In this document: positions 1 to 8,224 of the stretch, in pieces
How the letters are laid out: each line of letters begins with the position of its first letter
Numbering within the stretch: the first letter of the stretch is position 1
Source: Streptomyces sp. NBC_01549
GTDB lineage: Bacteria; Actinomycetota; Actinomycetes; Streptomycetales; Streptomycetaceae
Reading direction: 5' to 3'
Assembly: GCF_026339955.1 (NCBI RefSeq)
Contig: NZ_JAPEPW010000001.1
Location: 5,658,501 to 5,722,500, forward strand
Length of the DNA: 64,000 bases
Program-made: the position numbers and the translations under genes
Notes under the pieces: model-generated
Database searches by the model: none
What the model was told of the DNA's origin: nothing
What the model saw: the letters and a program-made list of their open reading frames with translations, nothing else

Positions 1-90
1 GGCTTCGTGCACCGGATGCTCAGCGAGTCGGGCGTCACGCTGCGAGGGCGTGGCGGAGCGACGAGGGGCAAGAAGGCCGCCTCGGCCTGA
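1..90 (+). CDS. gbn: C-terminal end of Gbn-like small HTH nucleoid-associated protein (partial)
   Basis: The first 29 codons of the window read in frame 1 to a TGA and encode a basic tail, GFVHRMLSESGVTLRGRGG followed by a Lys/Ala-rich end. From memory this matches the C-terminus of the roughly 70-residue helix-turn-helix protein Gbn (SCO1839 of S. coelicolor), which binds GATC-containing sites and influences sporulation and antibiotic production. The recognition helix (FVHRMLSESGV) and the basic tail are visible. The N-terminal half lies outside the window, so start, length and promoter cannot be judged. The next gene is an enoyl-CoA hydratase, as I recall for gbn. Identification rests on remembered sequence and synteny. 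Confidence 0.7.
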   Translation, partial: GFVHRMLSESGVTLRGRGGATRGKKAASA

Positions 91-236
91 GGCCGGGCGT
101 CCCCATCGGCTTCGGTGGTGGCCACCCGGTCGGTCGGGTGATCGACCGGGTGGTTACTGTGCAGTCACTTAGGTGTGTTCCTCGTGTCCTTCGCGAGGTA
201 CGCGTCTGATCCGACCGCACCCATCGGAGGCAGCCC

Positions 237-1040
237 ATGGCTTCGCTCGACAAGGATCTAGACCCCGTACTCGACAAGGACGGCGTACGGCTCACCGTCG
301 ACGACGCGATCGCCACGGTGACGCTGACCAATCCAGCCAAGCGCAACGCCCAAAGTCCTGCTCTGTGGCGGGCGTTGACGGAGGCCGGACGGTCGCTGCC
401 GGGCACTGTCCGTGTCGTGGTGTTGCGTGCCGAGGGCCAGTCGTTCTCGGCCGGGCTCGACCGGCAGGCGTTCACGCCCGAGGGGTTCGACGGCGAGCCG
501 TCGTTCATCGACCTCGCGCGTGGAGCCGACGCCGAGCTCGACGCGACCATCGCCGAGTACCAGGAGGCGTTCACCTGGTGGCGGCGCAGCGACGTCGTGT
601 CCATCGCCGCTGTGCAGGGACACGCCATCGGTGCGGGTTTCCAGCTGGCGCTCGCCTGTGACCTGCGCGTCGTCGCGGACGACGTGCAGTTCGCCATGCG
701 CGAGACCAGCCTCGGGCTCGTACCCGATCTGACGGGAACGCATCCACTGGTGAGCCTGGTGGGATACGCCCGTGCGCTGGAAATCTGCGCCACGGGTCGC
801 TTCGTCTCGGCCGAGGAGGCCGAGCGCACGGGGCTCGCCAATCTCGCGGTGCCTGCCGACCAACTCGACGGCGCCGTGCGGGATCTCGCCGGTGCGGTGT
901 TGGCCGCGCCTCGGGACGCGCTCATCGAGACCAAGGCGTTGCTGCGGGGCGCTCAGGAGCGGACGTACGAGGAGCAGCGGGTCGCCGAGCGGGCGGCTCA
1001 GGCCCGGCGGCTGAGGGACCTTGCCGGTCTGGGTGAGTGA
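237..1040 (+). CDS. Enoyl-CoA hydratase/isomerase (crotonase) family protein
   Basis: This 267-residue protein has the crotonase fold signatures: the first oxyanion-hole loop FSAGLD at about residues 70-75 and the second, HAIGAGFQLALACD, at about 129-142. Family members hydrate or isomerise enoyl-CoA thioesters in the cytoplasm, usually in beta-oxidation or branched-chain catabolism. The second catalytic acid region reads LGLVPD, with Asp near 164 rather than the usual Gly-rich segment, so the exact reaction is not fixed. The ATG is preceded by GGAGGCAGCCC, a good ribosome binding site. It is monocistronic between gbn and a convergent gene. Its physiological substrate cannot be told from context. 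Confidence 0.9.
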   Translation: MASLDKDLDPVLDKDGVRLTVDDAIATVTLTNPAKRNAQSPALWRALTEAGRSLPGTVRVVVLRAEGQSFSAGLDRQAFTPEGFDGEPSFIDLARGADAELDATIAEYQEAFTWWRRSDVVSIAAVQGHAIGAGFQLALACDLRVVADDVQFAMRETSLGLVPDLTGTHPLVSLVGYARALEICATGRFVSAEEAERTGLANLAVPADQLDGAVRDLAGAVLAAPRDALIETKALLRGAQERTYEEQRVAERAAQARRLRDLAGLGE

Positions 1041-1054
1041 GGCCGTCCCTTCGG

Positions 1055-1783
1055 CTACTCGACGGCCGTCACCAGTGCTGCCACTGACGGGGTGTCCGGC
1101 AGGGCGTCCGCGACCGCTGTTCTGACGGCTCTTGCCACGTCCACCGTTCGCTCCGTCGCCGCGACCGCCAGTTCGACGCGGACGTGGCGGCGGGCGAGGG
1201 CGGGGTCCTCGCCCGGGACGTGCTCGATGTGCACCGGACGCCCCAGGACGTCCGTCAGATGAAGTACCCCCGGCACGGACAGCGCGGCGGTGGCCGCCCG
1301 GGCCTCGTCGGGGGCCGTCGGTACGGCCGCCGGACGCGGGGCGACGTGACGTACGGCGCTCGGCGGCGCGGAGACGTCCCCCAGTCCCGTCACCTTCAGG
1401 TCGACCTCAGTCACCGTCAGGCCGAGGGGCTCGGCCGCCTCGGCCAGGGTCGCGCGCAGGCGGGCCGCGGTCGTGGGGAGCGGCTCGACGCCCGGGGCCG
1501 TCGGGTCCGCCTCGGCCGTGAACTCCGCGACGACACGCAGCGGACCGGGCGGCAGCGCGCTGGGCGGCGGCGGTACGACGGGGTCGTCCACCAGATCCGG
1601 GTCCGCGAGGGCGATCCGGAGCGCGCCGAGGCGGATACCGGGCACGCCGGCCGCCGCGCGCCGCAGGAACGCGTCGGCCGCCTCCTCGGCGATCCAGGCG
1701 CCGTCGCGCGGATGTCCGAGCGGGAGGAGGCGCCCGAGCCCGAGCTGCCGCTGTACTGCCTGCGTCCATCGATCCGCGCTCAT
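1055..1783 (-). CDS. Conserved actinobacterial protein annexed to the Asp23 cluster (P10-like annotation)
   Basis: This protein of about 242 residues starts at MSADRW; an in-frame ATG lies 45 nt upstream but the extra residues look like spacer. It resembles Streptomyces proteins that databases label nucleopolyhedrovirus P10 family, a name that says nothing about function. It has a helical N-terminus with a GRLLPLG..DGAWIAEEAA motif. Two sections, around VVPPPPSALPPGPLRV and ATERTVDVARAVR, resemble the beta-alpha layout of Asp23-type domains. It is divergent from the Asp23/AmaP operon starting 86 nt away, which suggests a shared promoter region and a role with those envelope proteins. No signal peptide or membrane segment is seen. 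Confidence 0.75.
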   Translation of the reverse strand: MSADRWTQAVQRQLGLGRLLPLGHPRDGAWIAEEAADAFLRRAAAGVPGIRLGALRIALADPDLVDDPVVPPPPSALPPGPLRVVAEFTAEADPTAPGVEPLPTTAARLRATLAEAAEPLGLTVTEVDLKVTGLGDVSAPPSAVRHVAPRPAAVPTAPDEARAATAALSVPGVLHLTDVLGRPVHIEHVPGEDPALARRHVRVELAVAATERTVDVARAVRTAVADALPDTPSVAALVTAVE

Positions 1784-1868
1784 TGCTCCAGCCTGCCGCA
1801 TCCCCGGCGCGCGAGCCCGCGAGCGCACCTACTGTGGGCGAAGAGGACGACCGAAAGGGCGTACGGCG

Positions 1869-2357
1869 ATGACCGACATGACGGAGCAGAACCGGGCGGA
1901 CAGCCTCGGGAGCGAGAGGGAAGCCCCCCAGAGCCGCAAGCCCGGGGTCACCAAGCGCGGCGGCGGTGATCCCGCCACCCGGGGGCGGACCACGATCGCC
2001 GACGGTGTTGTGGAGAAGATCGCCGGGCTCGCCGCCCGGGACGTACTCGGTGTCCATGCGATGGGCAGTGGGCTGAGCCGGACCTTCGGGGCCGTGCGCG
2101 ACCGCGTGCCGGGTGGGTCGAAATCCGTCTCGCGAGGCGTCAAGGCCGAGGTCGGGGAGGTGCAGACCGCGCTCGACCTGGAGATCGTCGTCGAGTACGG
2201 CGTGTCGATCGCGGACGTCGCCCGCGCGGTGCGCGAGAACGTCGTCGCGGCCGTGGAGCGCATGACGGGACTCGAGGTCGTCGAGGTCAACATCGCGGTG
2301 AGTGATGTGAAGCTTCCCGAGGAAGAAGATGAGGAGCCGGAGTCGCGGCTCCAGTGA
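1869..2357 (+). CDS. Asp23/Gls24 family envelope stress response protein (first copy)
   Basis: The 162-residue product has the Asp23 core from about residue 40: TTIADGVVEKIAGLAARDVLGV followed by LEIVVEYGVSIADVARAVRENV and a C-terminal MTGLEVVEVNIAV strand. Asp23 proteins are abundant soluble proteins tethered to the membrane by AmaP, linked to cell-envelope or alkaline stress. The N-terminal 35 residues are polar and Gly/Arg-rich and the tail is acidic (KLPEEEDEEPES). The ATG at 1869 has an upstream AAGGGCG; a second in-frame ATG lies three codons in. It is the first gene of a tightly packed operon running to 4282. Confidence 0.88.
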   Translation: MTDMTEQNRADSLGSEREAPQSRKPGVTKRGGGDPATRGRTTIADGVVEKIAGLAARDVLGVHAMGSGLSRTFGAVRDRVPGGSKSVSRGVKAEVGEVQTALDLEIVVEYGVSIADVARAVRENVVAAVERMTGLEVVEVNIAVSDVKLPEEEDEEPESRLQ

Positions 2358-2443
2358 CCGGCCCGGCCGCCGAACGGCCCACGACATCCCGGCCACCGAA
2401 CCGCCGGCGACACTCCGGCCGTCGAACCGCTGAGGAGCGCACC

Positions 2444-2629
2444 ATGAGCTTGGCCGTGATCGGCATGATCGCCGGAATGGCGCTGGGCTTCGCCGGGTAC
2501 TTCGGGGGCTTCGGGGCCTTCCTGCTCGTGGCCGCCCTGGGTGCCGTCGGGTTCGTCGTCGGACGGTTCCTCGAAGGGGACCTGGACCTCGGTGACTTCT
2601 TCCGTCCCCGTGACGACCGGCGGCGGTGA
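2444..2629 (+). CDS. Small membrane protein of the Asp23 operon (DUF2273-like)
   Basis: This 61-residue protein begins with two hydrophobic, Gly-rich stretches (IGMIAGMALGFAGYF and FLLVAALGAVGFVVGRFL) and ends in a charged tail (DLGDFFRPRDDRRR). The pattern matches the short DUF2273 membrane proteins that accompany Asp23 and AmaP. GAGGAG six bases before the ATG at 2444 sets the start; upstream in-frame codons lack any membrane character. Its stop overlaps the next start. It probably forms part of the membrane platform for the Asp23 proteins, by analogy. Confidence 0.8.
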   Translation: MSLAVIGMIAGMALGFAGYFGGFGAFLLVAALGAVGFVVGRFLEGDLDLGDFFRPRDDRRR

Positions 2630-3009
2630 CGGAAGTGACCGGCCCGCTCGGTGACACCCGACGGCCCCTGACGGCCGTCGCGGCGGCCGAGCGCGGCGCG
2701 ACCCGGATCGCCGACCGGGTCGTGGCGAAGATCGCCGCGCAGGCGGTCCGCGAGGCCCTGGGCCCGCTGCCCCCGGACGCCGTATCCCCGCACGCGACGG
2801 TCGTCGTGCACCACGACAGCGCCCGCGTCCACGTCCACCTCGAACTCGACTACCCCTCCGACATCGGCGGCCGCTGCAACGCGGTGCGTCGTCACGTCGC
2901 CGAGCGGGTAGAGGCGTTGACGGGGATGGAAGTGCCGGAGGTGGCGGTCCAGGTCGAGCGGCTGCACCTGGTACCGGCAGCCGCCGTGGCACAGGGGAGG
3001 ACGCGATGA
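2626..3009 (+). CDS. Asp23-like protein, second copy
   Basis: This 127-residue protein starts at a GTG that overlaps the preceding stop (GTGA), indicating translational coupling. It keeps the Asp23 pattern: RIADRVVAKIAAQAVREALG, a charged beta strand (VHVHLELDYP), then RHVAERVEALTGMEVPEVAVQVERL. It lacks the long acidic tail of the first copy and is more divergent. Two different Asp23-type subunits in one operon suggest hetero-oligomer formation, an inference. It overlaps the next gene by four bases. Confidence 0.8.
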   Translation: MTEVTGPLGDTRRPLTAVAAAERGATRIADRVVAKIAAQAVREALGPLPPDAVSPHATVVVHHDSARVHVHLELDYPSDIGGRCNAVRRHVAERVEALTGMEVPEVAVQVERLHLVPAAAVAQGRTR

Positions 3010-3698
3010 GCGAGCCCCAGGGTTCCGAGAGCACCACCCGACGCATGCCCGTCCTGGAGAAGACGACCGCGGGCGCCCTGGCCGAGGGTGAATTCGACCG
3101 GTCCGCCTCCACGGCCGACCACGACCCGCCGCCCGCCGTCGACGACGCGAACGGGGGGCGGGGGCGGTTCTGGTCGGCGCGCCGCGTCCCCGCGGGGATC
3201 GTCACGCTGCTGGTCCTGGTGGCTGCGGGCGTCCTGCTGTACGACGTCGCGGCCGTACGCGCCCACCGGCCCGCCCTGCACTGGCGCAGGTCCCTCGCCC
3301 GGCAGCTCGCCGAGCGGCCCCTCGATGACACCTGGGTGCTCGTCGGTGCCGGCCTCGCCGCGGCCCTCGGACTCTGGCTGATCGTCCTCGCGGTGACGCC
3401 GGGGCTGCGCGACGTCCTGCCGATGCGGCGCACCCATCCCGACGTACGGGCCGGGCTGCACCGGGACGCCGCCGCGACGGCGCTGCGCGACCGGGCCATG
3501 GAGGTCTCCGGGGTCCGGTCGGTCCGGGTACGGATGGGGCGCAGGAAGGTCGATGTGCGGGTGGTCTCGCACTTCCGCGAACTCGACGACGTACGGGCCG
3601 ACCTGAACGTCACGCTCGCCGACGGTATCCGGGGGCTCGGGCTCGTCCGGCCGCCGGCCCTGTCGGTGCATGTGGTGCGGCCCGGACGGAAGGGGTGA
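3006..3698 (+). CDS. DUF6286-type membrane protein of the Asp23 operon
   Basis: The 230-residue product has a polar N-terminus of about 60 residues, a transmembrane helix (VTLLVLVAAGVLLYDVAAV, near 66-84), a second helix (WVLVGAGLAAALGLWLIVLAV, near 114-134) and a C-terminal soluble domain that is Asp23/AmaP-like (ALRDRAMEVSGVRSVRVRMGRRKVDV). This architecture matches Streptomyces proteins labelled DUF6286. It starts at an ATG overlapping the upstream stop (ATGA) and overlaps the downstream start as well. It likely acts as a membrane anchor or partner for the Asp23 proteins; no enzymatic motif is visible. Confidence 0.8.
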   Translation: MSEPQGSESTTRRMPVLEKTTAGALAEGEFDRSASTADHDPPPAVDDANGGRGRFWSARRVPAGIVTLLVLVAAGVLLYDVAAVRAHRPALHWRRSLARQLAERPLDDTWVLVGAGLAAALGLWLIVLAVTPGLRDVLPMRRTHPDVRAGLHRDAAATALRDRAMEVSGVRSVRVRMGRRKVDVRVVSHFRELDDVRADLNVTLADGIRGLGLVRPPALSVHVVRPGRKG

Positions 3699-4282
3699 GG
3701 GCGGTGCTCAGGATCGTCAACCGTGTCCTGCTGGGAATCGTCGGGCTCGCGCTGCTGCTCCTGGGCGGCTCCGTGCTCGCTGTCGGACTGGGCGCGCGGC
3801 CGCCCTCCTGGTGGATCCACGACGGGCGGCACGACGTGCTGCTGAGCGCCGCCGAACGGACCCGGTGGCGGGACCAGGGCTGGTGGTGGCCGACCGTCAT
3901 CGCCACTCTCACGGTCGTCGTCCTGCTCAGCCTGTGGTGGCTGTCGGCCGTACTGCGACGGCGCCGGCTCGCGGAGGTGCTCGTCGACACCGGCGACGGC
4001 GAGGGGGCGCTGCTGCGCGGGCGGGCCCTGGAGGGCGTACTGGCCGACGAGGCGGGGCGGTTGGACGGTGTCGAACGGGCCCAGGTCCAGCTGACCGGGC
4101 GGCGGGACGCTCCCGGGACCCGGGTCCAGCTCCTGCTGGAACCCCATGTGGACCCCGGAGCCGCGCTGCATCTGCTGACCACGGAGGCGCTGGCGCACGC
4201 CCGGGACTCCGCGAGCCTGGCCGCGCTCCCCGCGGAGGTCCGCCTCCACGGGGTCAAGCACCGGGCCGAAAGGGTGAGTTAG
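3695..4282 (+). CDS. amaP: Alkaline shock response membrane anchor protein AmaP-like
   Basis: This 195-residue protein has two N-terminal membrane helices: residues 8-30 (VLLGIVGLALLLLGGSVLAV) and about 67-88 (WWPTVIATLTVVVLLSLWWL). A cytoplasmic domain follows with the pattern GVLADEAGRLDGVERAQVQLTG and RVQLLLEPHVDP. The two-helix hairpin plus Asp23-like domain is the AmaP architecture, known in Firmicutes to tether Asp23 to the membrane. It closes the operon and overlaps the upstream gene by four bases. It starts at a GTG with GAAGG upstream. It ends 20 nt before a convergent SDR, so transcription from both sides meets here. Confidence 0.8.
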   Translation: MRAVLRIVNRVLLGIVGLALLLLGGSVLAVGLGARPPSWWIHDGRHDVLLSAAERTRWRDQGWWWPTVIATLTVVVLLSLWWLSAVLRRRRLAEVLVDTGDGEGALLRGRALEGVLADEAGRLDGVERAQVQLTGRRDAPGTRVQLLLEPHVDPGAALHLLTTEALAHARDSASLAALPAEVRLHGVKHRAERVS

Positions 4283-4302
4283 TCCCCCAGGGGGCAGCGG
4301 AC

Positions 4303-5058
4303 TCAGAACCCGCTTCGCATGCCGCCGTCCACCGGCACCATGATGCCCGTCAGATACGACGCGGCGGGTGAGAGCAGGAACGCCGCCGTGCGGCCGAACT
4401 CCTCCGGGGCGCCGTAGCGGCGCAGCGGGATCCGCGACTCGTTGGCCGCGCGGGTGGCCTCCGGGTCGGCGGAGAGGCCGTCGAGCTCGCGCACGCGGTC
4501 CGTGTCGATGCGGGCCGGGAGCAGGCCCAGGACACGGATGCCGCGCGGGCCCAGCTCGTCGGCGAGGGACTTGGCGAAGCCCGCGAGGCCGGGGCGCAGA
4601 CCGTTGGAGATGGTCAGGCCCGGGATCGGCTCGTGCACCGAGCCGGAGAGCACGAAGCCGATGACGCCGCCCTCGCCGAGCTCCGCGGCGGCCGCGCGGG
4701 CCAGCCGGACCGCGCCCAGGAAGACGGACTCGAAGGCGGCCGTCCACTGCTGGTCCGTGTTGTCCGCGACGAACCCGGGCGGCGGGCCGCCGACGCTGAT
4801 CAGGATGCCGTCGAAAGCGCCGAAGTGCTCGCGGGCCGCCGCGATCAGTCGCTCCGGGGTCCCCGGGGCGGAGTTGTCGGCGGCCACCCCGACCGCGTTC
4901 GGGCCGAGCGCGGACGCCGCGTCGCCGGCGGTCTTCTCATCGCGCCCCGTGACGATCACCTTCGCACCGTCGGCGGTGAGCTCGCGCGCGGCGGCGTTGC
5001 CCAGGCCACGGGTGGCTCCCGTGACGACGTACACACGGTCCTTCAGTCCAAGATCCAT
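4303..5058 (-). CDS. SDR family NAD(P)-dependent oxidoreductase
   Basis: The 251-residue protein has the classical short-chain dehydrogenase layout: cofactor motif TGATRGLG at 13-20, Asp in the acidic AADNSAPG turn, and a C-terminal GIMVPVDGGMRSGF. The usual NNAG motif appears as SVGGPP, and the expected YxxxK catalytic motif is not evident where ISNGLRPGLAGFAKSLADELG occurs. It therefore belongs to a divergent set of SDRs whose Tyr is replaced, and catalysis is uncertain. It is probably cytoplasmic. It lies downstream of the GH15 gene on the same strand with a 14-nt gap, so the two are probably co-transcribed. Confidence 0.85.
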   Translation of the reverse strand: MDLGLKDRVYVVTGATRGLGNAAARELTADGAKVIVTGRDEKTAGDAASALGPNAVGVAADNSAPGTPERLIAAAREHFGAFDGILISVGGPPPGFVADNTDQQWTAAFESVFLGAVRLARAAAAELGEGGVIGFVLSGSVHEPIPGLTISNGLRPGLAGFAKSLADELGPRGIRVLGLLPARIDTDRVRELDGLSADPEATRAANESRIPLRRYGAPEEFGRTAAFLLSPAASYLTGIMVPVDGGMRSGF

Positions 5059-5072
5059 GGCCCCATCCTCCC

Positions 5073-6938
5073 CTATCGGGATTTCTCGTTTCCTCCCGGA
5101 TGCGCGTCACCGAACAGGTTGAAGGCGGTCCCCACCAGGCCGAGGTGGCTGAACGCCTGCGGGAAGTTGCCGAGCTGGCGGCGCGCGACGGGGTCGTACT
5201 CCTCGGCGAGCAGCCCCACGTCGTTGGCGAGGCCGATCAGCCGTTCGAACAGCTCGCGGGCCTCCTTCGTGCGGCCCGTCATGTGCAGCGCGTCCGCGAG
5301 CCAGAACGAGCAGACGAGGAAGGTGCCCTCGCCGCCCGGCAGCCCGTCGACGTCGGCGCCCTCGTCGCTGTAGCGGCGCAGCAGGAAGCCGTCGCGTTCG
5401 AGTTCGGCGCGCACCGCGTCGATGGTGCCGACGACCCTGGGATCGTCGGGCGGCAGGAAACCGACGCGGGGGATGAGCAGCAGGGAGGCGTCCAGCGCGC
5501 GTGACCCGTAGGACTGCGTGAAGGTGTTCCGTTCGATGTCGAAGCCGTGTTCGCACACGTCCTGGTGCACCTCATCGCGCATCGTGCGCCAGCCCTCCAG
5601 GTCGCCGACGAGCGCCGGGTCGCTCTCCAGTGCCCGGACGGCGCGGTCGGCCGCCACCCACGCCATCACCTTCGAGTACACGAAGTGCCGGCGCGGGCCG
5701 CGCACCTCCCAGATCCCCTCGTCCGGTTGCCGCCAGGAGGTCCGCAGGAACTCCATCAGGGCGCACTGCAGGCGCCACATGTGCGGTTTGGACGGCAGGC
5801 CCGAGCGCTGGGCCAGCGTGAGCGAGTCGATGACCTCGCCGTACACGTCGAGTTGCAGCTGCTTCACGGCCTCGTTGCCGATCCGGACCGGGTACGAGCC
5901 CGCGAAGCCGGGCAGCCACTCCAGCTCGAACTCGGGCAGCCGCCGTTCACCGGAGAGGCCGTACATGATCTGCAGATCCGCGGGGTCGCCCGCGACCGCG
6001 CGCAGCAGCCAGTCGCGCCAGGCCTCGGCCTCCTCGTGGTACCCGGCCGACAGGAGCGCGCCCAGGGTGAGGGTCGAGTCGCGCAGCCAGCAGTAGCGGT
6101 AGTCCCAGTTGCGGACGCCGCCGAGTTCCTCCGGGAGCGAGGTGGTGGGGGCGGCGACGATGCCGCCGGTCGGGGCGAAGGTGAGGGCTTTGAGCGTGAT
6201 CAGGGAGCGCATGACGGCGTCCCGGTGCGCACCGTCGTAACGGCAGCGTGCCGCCCACGCCTGCCAGTCCTCGACGCTGGAGCGCAGCGCCTCGTACGGA
6301 TCGACGAGCGGCGGGCGTGACTGGTGCGAGGGGTGCCAGGTCAGGACGAAGGCGACCTTCTCGCCCGCCTCCACGGTGAACTCCGAGTGTGTGCGGAAGT
6401 CCTTGCCCCAGGTGCGCACCTCGGGTTCGCTGCGCAGCCACACCGAGTCCGGGCCCGCGACCGCCACCCGCTGGCCGTCGGCCCTGCGCACCCACGGTAC
6501 GACGGAGCCGTAGTCGAAGCGCAGTTGCAGTGTGCTGTGCACCGTCACCCGGCCGCTGAGGCCTTCGACGACGCGGATGAGATCGGGGGCGTGCTCGCGC
6601 TGCGGCATGAAGTCGGTCACGCGGACCGCGCCCTCCTCCATCTCCCATTCGGAGTCGAGCACCAGCGTGTCCCGCCGGTAGGCCCGCCGGGCGCAGGGGC
6701 CCGCCCCCTTGGGTGAGATCCGCCAGCGGCCGTGGTTCTCGTCGCCGAGGATCGCGGCGAAGCAGGCGGCCGAGTCGAACCGTGGCAGACAGAGCCAGTC
6801 GACGGACCCGTCCCGGCCCACCAGCGCGGCGGTCTGTTCGTCCCCGATGAGCGCGTAGTCCTCGATACGTGGGTGCACGTGGGGCGAGTTCCCGGCGGAG
6901 GCCGGGGCCAATCGGGTCGAGGGCCGACCGGGTGACAC
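5073..6938 (-). CDS. Glycoside hydrolase family 15 protein (glucoamylase/trehalase-like)
   Basis: This protein of about 600 residues opens with the family pattern RIEDYALIGDEQTAALVGRDGSVDWLCLPRFDS and has the hallmark RNWDYRYCWLRD near residues 276-287, starting the (alpha/alpha)6-barrel. GH15 enzymes hydrolyse alpha-glucosides by inversion; actinobacterial members of this type include trehalases. No signal peptide is evident, which suggests a cytoplasmic enzyme. The listed start is a GTG; a second GTG 20 codons downstream (before HPRIEDY) is as plausible because neither has a clear ribosome binding site. The downstream SDR probably shares its transcript. The substrate, trehalose or short maltooligosaccharides, cannot be decided here. 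Confidence 0.87.
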   Translation of the reverse strand: MSPGRPSTRLAPASAGNSPHVHPRIEDYALIGDEQTAALVGRDGSVDWLCLPRFDSAACFAAILGDENHGRWRISPKGAGPCARRAYRRDTLVLDSEWEMEEGAVRVTDFMPQREHAPDLIRVVEGLSGRVTVHSTLQLRFDYGSVVPWVRRADGQRVAVAGPDSVWLRSEPEVRTWGKDFRTHSEFTVEAGEKVAFVLTWHPSHQSRPPLVDPYEALRSSVEDWQAWAARCRYDGAHRDAVMRSLITLKALTFAPTGGIVAAPTTSLPEELGGVRNWDYRYCWLRDSTLTLGALLSAGYHEEAEAWRDWLLRAVAGDPADLQIMYGLSGERRLPEFELEWLPGFAGSYPVRIGNEAVKQLQLDVYGEVIDSLTLAQRSGLPSKPHMWRLQCALMEFLRTSWRQPDEGIWEVRGPRRHFVYSKVMAWVAADRAVRALESDPALVGDLEGWRTMRDEVHQDVCEHGFDIERNTFTQSYGSRALDASLLLIPRVGFLPPDDPRVVGTIDAVRAELERDGFLLRRYSDEGADVDGLPGGEGTFLVCSFWLADALHMTGRTKEARELFERLIGLANDVGLLAEEYDPVARRQLGNFPQAFSHLGLVGTAFNLFGDAHPGGNEKSR

Positions 6939-6979
6939 TTGTCGAGGAGATACGGGCGCGCCGCGCGGCGTGCCAGGGA

Positions 6980-7771
6980 TCAGGCGGCCACCGGGGCCGC
7001 TTCCGGTGTGGTCGCGGAGGCGGCGGCCGCGGCCCGGTCGCGGCGCTCACGGCGGACCAGGATCACCCAGCCCACCGGCACACCCGCGGAGAAGAGCCAC
7101 CACTGGATCGCGTACGCCATGTGCGGCCCGATGTCGTTGTGCTCGGGGTCGGGGATCAGCTCGGGGGAGTCGCCCCTGGGCTCGGGCGCGGTCTGCTCGA
7201 TGTACCCGCCGAGGACCTGCTTGCCGAGGCTCTTCGCCTGCTGCTCGCTGTTGATCAGCATGACCTGGCGGTCGGGCAGGCCCTGGACGTTCTTGATGCC
7301 GCTGTCTCCGGTCGTCTCGTCGGGCATCAGCCGCCCGGTGACAGTGATCTCGCCCTTCGCGGGTGCCGGGATCTTCGGGAACGCGGTCTGCGAGCCGCCC
7401 GAGTCGATCCAGCCCCGGTTGACGATCAGCACCCGGCCGTCGTCCAGGTCGAAGGGGGTCAGGACGTGGTAGCCGACCTCGCCGTCGGCGTTGGTGCGGC
7501 GCCGCACGACGACCTCGTGCGCGGTGTCGAAGGTGCCCTTCGCGGCCACCCGGCGGTACAGGTCCGCGTGCTTGATGTGCTGCCCCGGCGCGGTGACCGA
7601 CTCGGCGGGCACCGGCCTGGCCGTCAGCGACTGCGAGATCACCTTGTTCAGCGCCACCTTGTGCTCATGGCGGTGCAGCTGCCAGAAGCCCAGCTTGATC
7701 ATCGTGGGGATGAGCAGGAGGGCCACGAGGGTGAGAATCACCCACTGCCGGGACAACAGGAAGCGGTACAC
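6980..7771 (-). CDS. SURF1 family cytochrome c oxidase assembly protein
   Basis: The protein of about 263 residues has an N-terminal membrane helix (WVILTLVALLLIPTMIKLGFWQL), a periplasm-side domain with the SURF1 signatures GFWQLHRHEHK and GRVLIVNRGWI, and a C-terminal helix (AYAIQWWLFSAGVPVGWVIL) followed by an Ala-rich tail. SURF1 proteins aid insertion of haem a into the aa3 oxidase, consistent with an aerobic actinomycete. I chose the GTG before YRFLL; an upstream TTG would lie inside the hairpin at 7771-7799 (arms CCCCACGACCG). No other oxidase genes are adjacent. Confidence 0.85.
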   Translation of the reverse strand: MYRFLLSRQWVILTLVALLLIPTMIKLGFWQLHRHEHKVALNKVISQSLTARPVPAESVTAPGQHIKHADLYRRVAAKGTFDTAHEVVVRRRTNADGEVGYHVLTPFDLDDGRVLIVNRGWIDSGGSQTAFPKIPAPAKGEITVTGRLMPDETTGDSGIKNVQGLPDRQVMLINSEQQAKSLGKQVLGGYIEQTAPEPRGDSPELIPDPEHNDIGPHMAYAIQWWLFSAGVPVGWVILVRRERRDRAAAAASATTPEAAPVAA

Positions 7772-7799
7772 CCCACGACCGTACAACTCGGTCGTGGGG
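7771..7799. terminator. Perfect inverted repeat at the 5' end of the SURF1 gene
   Basis: Arms CCCCACGACCG and CGGTCGTGGGG are separated by seven bases and lie against the SURF1 start codon. The structure could be a leader hairpin for SURF1 or a terminator for transcription entering from the island on the right. No T-tract is evident. Confidence 0.5.
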
Positions 7800-7864
7800 C
7801 GTGTTCACGGGGGTGCGCGTCGCCCTGACGGCGGCGTGTGCTCTCGGCGTGTCCCGATGTGTTC

Positions 7865-7917
7865 TCAGACCTTGTCGATGATGCCCACCCTGCCCTCCGC
7901 GCGGGCGCAGTGCGCCG
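7865..7917 (-). pseudogene. C-terminal remnant of a Cys-rich zinc-binding protein gene
   Basis: Read on the minus strand, the last 17 codons before a TGA encode TAHCARAEGRVGIIDKV. This is almost identical to AHCARAEGRVGIVDKV in the intact plus-strand gene ending at 8758. Similarity stops abruptly upstream, where GGTAC then GGCGCACTGCGCC aligns with the intact gene only with small deletions. The matching N-terminal remnant lies on the same strand at 12511-12579, so the two pieces look like the ends of one gene broken by the island between them. Confidence 0.7.
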
Positions 7918-7932
7918 TACCTGCGCTTCGCA

Positions 7933-8121
7933 TCACCGACTGAGGGTGGCGGTGGCGAGGATCTCGGTGGTCTGCCGGATCACGTTCGGGGAGGCGTTGT
8001 TGAGGCACACGTAGCTGGTCCGCGCGGCATGCCCGTCCTCGGCCGGACGCACGATGCGCATCAGTTCCTGTGAGCCGCCCGCCCGCTCGCGCCGACCGTC
8101 GACCCGGTCCGGTCGGCGCAC
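7933..8121 (-). pseudogene. Possible degenerate coding fragment, unidentified
   Basis: A 62-codon minus-strand frame ends in a segment with plausible coding character (QELMRIVRPAEDGHAART followed by YVCLNNASPNVIRQTTEILA). Nothing upstream of it looks like a proper gene start. It lies next to the Cys-rich gene remnant in an area of decayed sequence. It may be the end of a lost gene or chance; no family could be named. Confidence 0.25.
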
Positions 8122-8224
8122 GGCGGCACATGGCGACGACAGCCGTTCCCGGCTTTGTTCCGCTCACGTCGATGGACATGTCCGCAGTCTGCCGAGAGGG
8201 GACAAGCTCGTTGCCTCGATTGCG

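Noticed and set aside
1829..4747. A 972-codon minus-strand open frame
   Set aside because: It is antisense to the Asp23/AmaP genes, is Arg/Pro/Ser-rich and low in complexity, and is a product of high-G+C codon bias.
7865..8179. A 104-residue minus-strand protein
   Set aside because: Only its last 17 codons resemble a real protein; the rest is noise upstream of a gene remnant.
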